From assembly GCA_035293565.1 (NCBI GenBank), contig DATGMP010000073.1, positions 1 through 14,410 on the forward strand: DNA of 14,410 bases, given 5' to 3'. This document shows positions 6,078 to 12,202 of the stretch, one piece after another (the first letter of the stretch is position 1; every line of letters starts with the position of its first letter). Under the pieces are notes generated by a model that was given only the letters and a program-made list of their open reading frames with translations, had not been told where the DNA came from and made no database searches. The stretch comes from DATGMP01 sp035293565 (lineage in GTDB: Bacteria > Pseudomonadota > Alphaproteobacteria > BOG-932 > Roseiterribacteraceae). The position numbers and the translations under genes were made by a program.

Positions 6078-7352
6078 ATGGCGAGCTACGAGTGCGGCCA
6101 CGCGGGCAACCGGCGATCGCGCCAAACGCGGAGTACAGGTCCGCTGAGATTGGCGCTCACTCTTCTGGTTTTCCTCTGTGCGCATGCGGCTGTCGCGCAG
6201 ACGCCCAAGCCCGACCCGCGGCAGGGCGACGGCGGCGTCTCAGCCTTTTATACCTGGGAGAAGGCGATCCCCGCGTCGCCCGGTGTGCTGCTTCGCCGGG
6301 AGCCGGCGAATCTCGGGCCGACCGATGCGGTCGACGCGTTCAGGATCCTCTACAGCTCGACCGACGGGGTCGGCGGCAAGGTGCCGGTGGCAGTGTCGGG
6401 CGCGGTGGTTCTGCCCAAGGGAACCCCGCCGAAAGGCGGATGGCCGGTCGTGGCGTGGGATCACGGAACCGTCGGCGTCGCGGATGTCGCCGCGCCTTCC
6501 TGGCACGGGCTTTTTCGTCAAAAGGACGATTTTCTCAATCAGTGGCTCGCTGCCGGCTTCGCAATCGTCGCGACCGACTATCAGGGGCTGGGCGTCCCCG
6601 GGCCGCATCCGTATTTGAACGTTCGTCCGGAAGCCTACAGCACCCTCGACGCTGTCCGCGCCGCGCTGAAGAGCTTTCCCAGCCTCGCAAACAAGATTCT
6701 GATTGTCGGCTATTCGCAGGGCGCGGGCGCGGCTTTCGCGACGGCGGGCTTCGCGCCGCGATATGCGCCCGATCTCCACGTCGTCGGGACCGTCATCGGC
6801 GGCGTGCCCTACGCAACCGCCCAGACCAGAAAAGATGCCGGGGCGTATTACGATCCGAACAAGTTCAGCCCCGTGGTCGCCTATATGCTGTTGACGGCTT
6901 TGATGGCTGAGCAAACCCATCCCGAGCTGAAGGCCACGGACATCTTCACGGACAAGGCGGCGCCGTTCCTGGACAAGATCGGGCAGATGAGCCTGCCCGA
7001 GGCGTTTGATGCGACAAGGGCCGCCGGCTTGACGTGGGGCAACAGCTTCAAGCCGGGCGGCCTGGAGCGTCTGACCGGAATGACGGCAAAGCTGGTGGAG
7101 TTTCCGACACTCAAGATTGCGCATCCTGTCTTCGTCGGCATCGGCGAGGCCGACCAAACGGCGGTTCCGGCAGTTCAGTTGCTGTTCGTGAAGGACGCCT
7201 GCGCGGCGGGAACCATCGTGGAAGCCCACAGATATGCCGGGCTGGATCACGGCCCGGCCGCCGGCAGGCTGGTGAAGGACGCGATTCCTTTCGCCGAGCG
7301 CTTGCTCGCCGGAGCGTCGATCAGCCCGATCTGCGACCCGCAGGTCGAGTAG
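6078..7352 (+). CDS. Secreted lipase-family alpha/beta hydrolase (secretory lipase, LIP type)
   Basis: A 424-residue serine hydrolase predicted to cleave ester bonds outside the cytoplasm. An Arg-rich N-terminus precedes a Sec signal peptide (core LRLALTLLVFLCAHAAVA, cleavage after A40). The body shows the layout of the secretory lipase family (PF03583): an oxyanion-loop motif WDHGTVG (127-133), DYQGLG, and the nucleophile elbow GYSQG with S213. The likely acid is D359 in IGEADQT and the likely base is H391 in GLDHGPA. The large insert between nucleophile and acid (about 225-340) is usual for this family and forms the lid or cap. The ATG at 6078 has GAGG 5 nt upstream. It is transcribed divergently from receptor 1 through overlapping promoter candidates, suggesting joint control. 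It could act on lipid, steroid or terpenoid esters; sequence alone does not decide. Confidence 0.88.
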   Translation: MASYECGHAGNRRSRQTRSTGPLRLALTLLVFLCAHAAVAQTPKPDPRQGDGGVSAFYTWEKAIPASPGVLLRREPANLGPTDAVDAFRILYSSTDGVGGKVPVAVSGAVVLPKGTPPKGGWPVVAWDHGTVGVADVAAPSWHGLFRQKDDFLNQWLAAGFAIVATDYQGLGVPGPHPYLNVRPEAYSTLDAVRAALKSFPSLANKILIVGYSQGAGAAFATAGFAPRYAPDLHVVGTVIGGVPYATAQTRKDAGAYYDPNKFSPVVAYMLLTALMAEQTHPELKATDIFTDKAAPFLDKIGQMSLPEAFDATRAAGLTWGNSFKPGGLERLTGMTAKLVEFPTLKIAHPVFVGIGEADQTAVPAVQLLFVKDACAAGTIVEAHRYAGLDHGPAAGRLVKDAIPFAERLLAGASISPICDPQVE

Positions 7353-7404
7353 GCCTGCGCAGCGCGGGCTTCATCCACGGCAGCCATGCGTTCTGGCTGA
7401 CGTG

Positions 7405-8541
7405 CTATTTCCCGAGATGCCGATCGAAGAACTTCACGATGACATTATAAGCGTCCTTCGACTCCGGCATGTCGACGGAATAGAAGAAGCAATGGCCGAG
7501 GCCCTCCCAGACGTGGAGCTCCGCATCGGCGCCGGCTTTGACGAGCTCGGCGTGGGTATGGATCGCGCCGCTCATCGCCATGTCGCGCGTTGCCGTGATG
7601 ACCAGCGTGGGCGGAAACTTGGCGAGGAGGTCGGGATAGTAGATCGGCGCTCTCAACGGATTCTTCGGATCCACGCCTTCGAAATATCCGTGCGCGGCGG
7701 GCGCGGCTCCGCTGCGCTGGACAGGTAGCGGCGGCGTTTGGCCATTCAAGAATGGGCCGATATAGGTCGAGTCGCCCGGGCCCCCGCCGGCGGACGATGA
7801 AAAGATGCCGATGGCGCCCGGCAGCGGCAGCTTCTCCTTCTCGAACCAGGCAATCGAATCGGCCGACAGGGCGCCACCGGCGGAGCAGCCATAAATGCCG
7901 ATATTCTTGGGTTGATGGGTTTTCAGCAATTCGCGATAGACCGCAGCCACGTCCTCGCTCGCCGCCGGGAACTTGTATTCGGGACCTTGGCGATAATCGA
8001 CGGTCACGACCTCGATCTTCCCGACGGCGGCGATCGGTACTGATTCTGTGAGCGCCGCCGGACCGGATCCCATCTGAAATCCGCCCGAGTGAAGGTTGAT
8101 CAGCACGCGGTTTTTATTCTCCGACGCGATGCCGGCCTTGGGCGTCACCACGTCGGTCTTCACGCCGGCGATCGTCTTTTCCGTGATATCCACATCGTAG
8201 ACCGCGCGCTGGCGCGCAAGCGCCGGAGAGAAGATCTTGTCATTCATCTCTTTGCGCCAATTGTCGATCACCGGGCCGGGTCCGGTGATCGGGCCGGAAG
8301 GCTGTGGCCATCCATGTGCGGTAATCTGCGCCGCTTCGACCTTGCGTGCATCGTCGCTGATGAAGCCCGACAAGGGCACCGCAAAATCGGAAATGTGAAC
8401 GGTGCCGTCGGGATCGACCGCTACCCTCGGCTTCTGATCGGGTGTAGCCGCTTGCTGCGCGTCGGCGCCATCGGGTAAGGCGACGATCAGCAAAGCTGCC
8501 ATCGATGCGGTCGCGAGCTTTTCGTATCTACGATGTCTCAT
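7405..8541 (-). CDS. Secreted alpha/beta hydrolase, hormone-sensitive-lipase type (abhydrolase_3)
   Basis: A 378-residue carboxylesterase-like enzyme with a Sec signal peptide (residues 1-28, core ATASMAALLIVALPDGADA). The HSL-type oxyanion motif is HSGGF (151-155) instead of the usual HGGGF. The nucleophile elbow is GCSAGG (218-223) with S220, where most relatives have GDSAGG. The likely acid is D320 in TATRDMAMSG and the likely base is H350 in GLGHCFF, all in the expected order and spacing. About 100 residues between the signal peptide and the hydrolase core are not assigned. ATG 8541 is chosen because GGGGAGGA (8547-8554) precedes it; a TTG at 8556 would remove that site from the leader. 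It is the last gene of the minus-strand operon, 60 nt after SnoaL_4 protein A, and converges with the lipase gene. No terminator was seen in the 52 nt between the two genes. Confidence 0.9.
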   Translation of the reverse strand: MRHRRYEKLATASMAALLIVALPDGADAQQAATPDQKPRVAVDPDGTVHISDFAVPLSGFISDDARKVEAAQITAHGWPQPSGPITGPGPVIDNWRKEMNDKIFSPALARQRAVYDVDITEKTIAGVKTDVVTPKAGIASENKNRVLINLHSGGFQMGSGPAALTESVPIAAVGKIEVVTVDYRQGPEYKFPAASEDVAAVYRELLKTHQPKNIGIYGCSAGGALSADSIAWFEKEKLPLPGAIGIFSSSAGGGPGDSTYIGPFLNGQTPPLPVQRSGAAPAAHGYFEGVDPKNPLRAPIYYPDLLAKFPPTLVITATRDMAMSGAIHTHAELVKAGADAELHVWEGLGHCFFYSVDMPESKDAYNVIVKFFDRHLGK

Positions 8542-8546
8542 GATGT

Positions 8547-8554
8547 TCCTCCCC
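8547..8554 (-). promoter_or_regulatory. Ribosome-binding site fixing the start of the HSL-type hydrolase
   Basis: The minus strand reads GGGGAGGA with a 5-nt gap to the ATG at 8541, ruling in that ATG over the upstream TTG at 8556. Confidence 0.65.
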
Positions 8555-8601
8555 AAGCGATTTTCCAGATCAATGCGCGCGGTCGCCCGCTGCAGCGGTC
8601 C

Positions 8602-9102
8602 TTACCGCGGCAACAGCGGCGGCCCTTGCTGGTCGGCCGGAAAATCCGGCGTATACCAATCGAGCGGGCGCCCCGGCACCCGCCCGCCCGGCAGGCCGCT
8701 CGGACCATCCCAGCTGCCGGCAATCCGCCAGCCCGCCGATGTTCGCATGTGCTTCCAGTGATACCAAATGCCGTTGAACCAGAGTGACGCCTGACCGTTC
8801 GGCTGCGCGAACTCCATCGGGTTGAAGCAGCGCGTCAAACTCTCCGCGATATCGCCGCGAACCTTGATCCACATGCTGCCCATCATGTGGTAGTAGGACT
8901 TGAGCGGCGGCACCGTCAGCTTGTCTTCGAGCCACTTCTTGGCCTGTGCAACCGTGAGATCGGTCTCGCCGTAGCGAAGCTTCGCGCCGGGCAGAAATAG
9001 CGTATCGAAGATCGCGAAATCGAGAAAATCGACGGCGTTCGCATAATCCCAGATATTCTTCTGAACCTCGAGACGATCCGACATTTCGCGTAGCGCCAGC
9101 AT
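8602..9102 (-). CDS. SnoaL_4 / NTF2-fold protein A (166 aa)
   Basis: A small alpha+beta cone protein of the SnoaL_4 (PF13577) kind, a fold used by ketosteroid isomerase, dehydratases and hydroxylase subunits. The N-terminal helix reads LEVQKNIWDYANAVD, containing Y20 and D25; the central block SYYHMMGSMWIKVRGD contains H72, followed by TRCFNPMEF and FNGIWYHWKH. The spacing Y-x4-D plus a later His matches the catalytic pattern reported for the bile-acid 7-alpha-dehydratase BaiE, which is also about 166 residues long. That suggests, but does not prove, a dehydratase or isomerase. No signal peptide is visible. The ATG at 9102 lies 8 nt after the stop of protein B, with only a weak ribosome-binding site, so coupling to B is likely; an in-frame ATG at 9084 is an alternative start. 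Confidence 0.85.
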   Translation of the reverse strand: MLALREMSDRLEVQKNIWDYANAVDFLDFAIFDTLFLPGAKLRYGETDLTVAQAKKWLEDKLTVPPLKSYYHMMGSMWIKVRGDIAESLTRCFNPMEFAQPNGQASLWFNGIWYHWKHMRTSAGWRIAGSWDGPSGLPGGRVPGRPLDWYTPDFPADQQGPPLLPR

Positions 9103-9110
9103 CCAGAGGC

Positions 9111-9611
9111 TCAATGAGGTTGCGTGAGCGGCGAGGGCCGCACCGGCGGATAGGGCGGGGTCGACCAGCCGAAATGTTTCGGCTTCCGCCCGTTCGGCGC
9201 GTCGAAGTTTTCCGCATGCGGCCCGCCGGCCGACAAACGCCAGCCGCCCGTTGTTCGCTGATGTGTCCAATAATACCAGATGCCGTTGAACCAGAGTTGC
9301 ACCTGGCCGTCCGCCTGAATGAATTCCATCGGATTCAGGCAACGAGTCATGGTTCGTGCCGCGTCGCCCCGGATGTCGATCCACATGTTTCCCATCATGT
9401 GGCAGTAGCCGCGGATGGAAGGTTTTGCGAATTGCTCCTTCAGCCATGCGATGGCATCGGGCACGGACCTCGCCTTCCGTCCGTAGGTAATCGTGCCGCC
9501 GTCGACGAACAGCTCGCGAAGCCCGTCGAACGCTTTCAGATCCACAGCGTTCGCGTAGTCCCAGACGTTCTTCTGGATTTCGATCCGATCGGCAACTTGT
9601 TCGGCGTTCAT
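9111..9611 (-). CDS. SnoaL_4 / NTF2-fold protein B (166 aa)
   Basis: A paralogue of proteins A and C with the same block order: IEIQKNVWDYANAVD (Y19, D24), GYCHMMGNMWIDIRGD (H71), TRCLNPMEF and FNGIWYYWTH. The C-terminus is a Pro-rich extension (HFGWSTPPYPPVRP) that A and C also carry in variant form. It has no signal peptide, so it is cytoplasmic unless carried out with a partner. The start ATG overlaps the stop of protein C as ATGA (9608-9611), the usual sign of translational coupling; the upstream AGG is weak, consistent with coupling. The activity is inferred from the fold to be a lyase or isomerase on a polycyclic or aromatic substrate. An interaction partner role, such as a mixed trimer with A and C, is also possible. 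Confidence 0.85.
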   Translation of the reverse strand: MNAEQVADRIEIQKNVWDYANAVDLKAFDGLRELFVDGGTITYGRKARSVPDAIAWLKEQFAKPSIRGYCHMMGNMWIDIRGDAARTMTRCLNPMEFIQADGQVQLWFNGIWYYWTHQRTTGGWRLSAGGPHAENFDAPNGRKPKHFGWSTPPYPPVRPSPLTQPH

Positions 9612-10309
9612 GGCCTGGTGCTCGCTGCCGCAGGATTTGCATAGGGCGGCCCATGCCGACCGGCGGGCGCGGGCGGCGCGCTCCAATGAATTCCTTTTGG
9701 GCCATTCTGGGCTTGCGCACGGCCGCTGATTCGCCATTTGCCGTCTATCCTGACATGGGTCCAGTGGTACCAGATCAGGTGAAAATCCGTCTGAACCTGT
9801 CCGTCCTTCGGCAGGCGCGTCATCGGATTGAGGCAGCGCGTGTAGCTTTCCGCCCGATCGCCGTCGACCGCGATCCACATATTCTGCATCATGTGGTAGT
9901 AGCCGCTGAAATTTGTGGGCAGCGATGCCTTGAGAAACGCCTTTGCGTCCGCGAGCGTCGGCATGCTCGGACCATAGATGTTCGAGGCGTCCGGCGTGAA
10001 GACTTCATCCAGCGCGTCCCAATTCTGCAGGTCGACGGCGTTGCAATAGTCCCAAAGATTCTGCTGGATCTCGAGCCGATCGGACATTTCGCGCAGACTC
10101 ATCCGCACGATCGCCTCAGCGGACGCGCCGGCGGTACGCGCGAGACGATCGTCGAAAATTGACAGCAGCGTCGCCGCGGCGGTGGCACCGGCAATCTCGA
10201 TCATTCGAACAAGCATCCTGCGCCGATCAATTCGTCCGCGCGCATACACATCGACGAGCTCGACGAGCGGTCCTATGGCCGGATCGTCTGCTGACTCATC
10301 CTGGTGCAC
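9608..10309 (-). CDS. SnoaL_4 / NTF2-fold protein C with Tat-like N-terminal extension (233 aa)
   Basis: The C-terminal 160 residues match A and B: LEIQQNLWDYCNAVD (Y88, D93), GYYHMMQNMWIAVDGD (H139), TRCLNPM and IWYHWTH. The difference is about 70 extra N-terminal residues. They comprise an acidic start, LVELVDVYARGRIDRRRM, then a hydrophobic AGATAAATLLSIF, resembling a twin-arginine signal (R29-R31 followed by a hydrophobic stretch). The GTG at 10309 is selected because GGAGG (10316-10320) sits 6 nt upstream; starting at the SLREMSDR region would give a protein the size of A and B but has no comparable ribosome-binding site. The gene follows the FAD dehydrogenase after 38 nt and overlaps B by 4 nt. 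Like A and B it is a candidate dehydratase or isomerase; here probably exported. Confidence 0.83.
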   Translation of the reverse strand: MHQDESADDPAIGPLVELVDVYARGRIDRRRMLVRMIEIAGATAAATLLSIFDDRLARTAGASAEAIVRMSLREMSDRLEIQQNLWDYCNAVDLQNWDALDEVFTPDASNIYGPSMPTLADAKAFLKASLPTNFSGYYHMMQNMWIAVDGDRAESYTRCLNPMTRLPKDGQVQTDFHLIWYHWTHVRIDGKWRISGRAQAQNGPKGIHWSAPPAPAGRHGPPYANPAAASTRP

Positions 10310-10315
10310 GCGCTT

Positions 10316-10320
10316 CCTCC
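10316..10320 (-). promoter_or_regulatory. Ribosome-binding site supporting the GTG start of SnoaL_4 protein C
   Basis: The minus strand reads GGAGG, 6 nt before the GTG at 10307-10309. This supports inclusion of the Tat-like N-terminal extension. Confidence 0.6.
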
Positions 10321-10347
10321 GGCTTATAGCTGGCTTCGAAACCACCC

Positions 10348-12144
10348 TTACCCGGCGCTCGCCTGTTTGTCCTTTCCGGCGACGTGCTTGGCCGCAAGGT
10401 AGCCGAACACGAAGCTCTGGCCGATCGACATGCCGCTCGTGTAGCTGCCGCCGACTGCCAGCTGTGCCGCGGCGTTGCTGGTTGCGTAGAGGCCCGGAAT
10501 GACGTCGCCGCGGACGTCGATGACCTGACATTGCGGATTGGTGATCAGGCCGCCGCGCGTGCCCTCGGTGCCGATGCCGAGCTTGGCTGCATAGAAGGGC
10601 GGCTTCTGCAGAGTCCCCATTTTGAATCCTTCGACATAGTAGGGCGCCACTGTCGCGCCCGCCGTGGCGCGCCGAGCTTTCTCGCGCGCCGCCAGTACGA
10701 TCGGGTTCAAATTGTCGCTGCCGCGGCCAAAAAGGCTATCGACGCCGCGCGCGGAATCGGCATTGAATTGCTTCACCGTCTGCTCGAGGCCGTCCGGATT
10801 GACGCCGATCTGGCCGGCCAGCTCGCGGAGCGTGTCTGCGCGATAAAGCCATTTCCGCATCTCGGTGCCCTTGGGCGCATCTCCGAACTCGAACTTATCG
10901 CGCACCGCCTGGTCCATGATCACGAAGGCGGGCCAATTGGGGAATTGGCTTTCCTTGTCGGTTGGGGGAACCATGAATCCCTTCGGTACCGCCGGGTAAA
11001 AGGATTCGTCGCAGAAGCGCTTGCCGTCGCGGTTGACGACGATCTGCCCGGGATAGAAGACGATCGTGCTTCCGTCTTGCTGCCAAGGAATTCCCGGATA
11101 CTGCTCACCCGGCATTTGCAGCGCCGCCATCCAGACGCCGAGATCCATCAAGCCGATCGCCGCACCGACTTCCATGCCCATGATATGACCGTCGCCGACA
11201 TTGGTCGGCGGGACGCCGCTATAGACATGCGCGTTGATGGGCGAAAACATCCGGTGCATGTCCTGATTGTGCTCGAATCCGCCGACGGCGATCAGTACGG
11301 CGCGATTGGCTCTGACGTAGAAATCCTTGCCATCCTTCAGCGCATGAACGCCGATCACGCGACCGTTTTCGGTGATCAGGCGCATCGCGCGCGTATTCAT
11401 CAGAATCGGTATGTTCCGGTCCGTGCAGCTCGCCACGAGGCTGCCGATCAGCGCGTTGCCGCCGCCGAGCTCGGCCGTGACACCCTTCTGCCCGCCGACC
11501 GACATCGGGATGTAGGGCTTGCGAACTTTCGCGAAGAGGGGATAGCGCTGAGGATTGGCCATGATCCGCGCGCCGTTCTCGAGGTCGGGCCACACGGCGC
11601 GGCCAGGCCGGCTATTGGAATCTTGAGTAAAGTAGTCGCCGCCAATGGAGCCGACGATTTTGCAGGACGTTTGCGCATTCGCGTAAGCGACGGCTTCCGC
11701 GCCATTGTCCAGATAGGCGGCAAGTTTCTCCTCATCATGCCGACCGAAGCTGGTCGAGCGAATGTAATCGATGACGATCTCCTTCGAGTCGGGATATCCC
11801 GCCTCCTTCTGCATGCTCGTCAACGGGATCCACATGCCGCCATTGGAGACGGCGGTGCCGCCGCCGATGACATTGCCGACCTCGAGCAGCATCGTCTTCA
11901 TACCGAAATCGTGGCCGCGGATCGCACCCATCAATCCGCCGCAACTCGCCCCCAGCGAGACCAGATCGGCCTGCGCGTCCCAACGTTTCGGCACGCTGGT
12001 GAGGATCGCGGCCGAAGCTTGGCGAGCAGGGCCGCCGCCGATTCCTGCCGCTGCAAGCGCGATGCCGGCGCCCGTCAGCGAAGCGCCAAGCAATTGCCGC
12101 CGCCCGATTTCCGATCCACGCCGATCAGTCAAAGCTTCTGTCAT
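10348..12144 (-). CDS. Tat-exported FAD-binding dehydrogenase, 3-ketosteroid dehydrogenase (KstD)-like
   Basis: A 598-residue flavoprotein of the FAD_binding_2 family (PF00890; fumarate reductase / KstD group). It begins with a twin-arginine signal, GRRQLLGASL (R15-R16) plus a hydrophobic stretch, cleavage near QASA-AI. The dinucleotide-binding strand is DLVSLGASCGGLMGAI (60-75), with S67 where GxGxxG has its middle glycine. Then comes GGGTAVSNGGMWIP (94-107), close to the GGSTARSGGGVWIP block of KstD. Near the C-terminus GLYATSNAAA and SYTSGMSIGQ (567-576) close the FAD site. In my alignment G571 falls on the KstD catalytic glycine, while Y568 is one position off the catalytic tyrosine. It likely abstracts hydride from a ring ketone or related substrate, but may not be a true KstD. 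It lies 58 nt after receptor 2. The periplasmic location is inferred from the Tat signal. Confidence 0.9.
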   Translation of the reverse strand: MTEALTDRRGSEIGRRQLLGASLTGAGIALAAAGIGGGPARQASAAILTSVPKRWDAQADLVSLGASCGGLMGAIRGHDFGMKTMLLEVGNVIGGGTAVSNGGMWIPLTSMQKEAGYPDSKEIVIDYIRSTSFGRHDEEKLAAYLDNGAEAVAYANAQTSCKIVGSIGGDYFTQDSNSRPGRAVWPDLENGARIMANPQRYPLFAKVRKPYIPMSVGGQKGVTAELGGGNALIGSLVASCTDRNIPILMNTRAMRLITENGRVIGVHALKDGKDFYVRANRAVLIAVGGFEHNQDMHRMFSPINAHVYSGVPPTNVGDGHIMGMEVGAAIGLMDLGVWMAALQMPGEQYPGIPWQQDGSTIVFYPGQIVVNRDGKRFCDESFYPAVPKGFMVPPTDKESQFPNWPAFVIMDQAVRDKFEFGDAPKGTEMRKWLYRADTLRELAGQIGVNPDGLEQTVKQFNADSARGVDSLFGRGSDNLNPIVLAAREKARRATAGATVAPYYVEGFKMGTLQKPPFYAAKLGIGTEGTRGGLITNPQCQVIDVRGDVIPGLYATSNAAAQLAVGGSYTSGMSIGQSFVFGYLAAKHVAGKDKQASAG

Positions 12145-12202
12145 GGTGTACCCCAGTCTTCAGACGGATTGGATGAATTGCATCGTCGGCGCGCGCCTTG
12201 TC

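Noticed and set aside
6240..7250. A 336-codon open frame antisense to the lipase gene
   Set aside because: Its translation has no recognisable domain; the + strand carries the signal peptide and catalytic triad.
9103..9720. Upstream in-frame extension of SnoaL_4 protein A
   Set aside because: The extension overlaps B and the end of C in another frame, is low-complexity, and has no ribosome-binding site; the homology starts at the LREMSDR region.
9612..9878. Upstream in-frame extension of SnoaL_4 protein B
   Set aside because: It overlaps the C-terminal half of C in another frame, and the ATGA overlap gives a better start at 9611.
10310..10531. Upstream in-frame extension of SnoaL_4 protein C into the flavoprotein gene
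   Set aside because: It would overlap the flavoprotein C-terminus by more than 180 nt, and the GTG at 10309 has its own ribosome-binding site.
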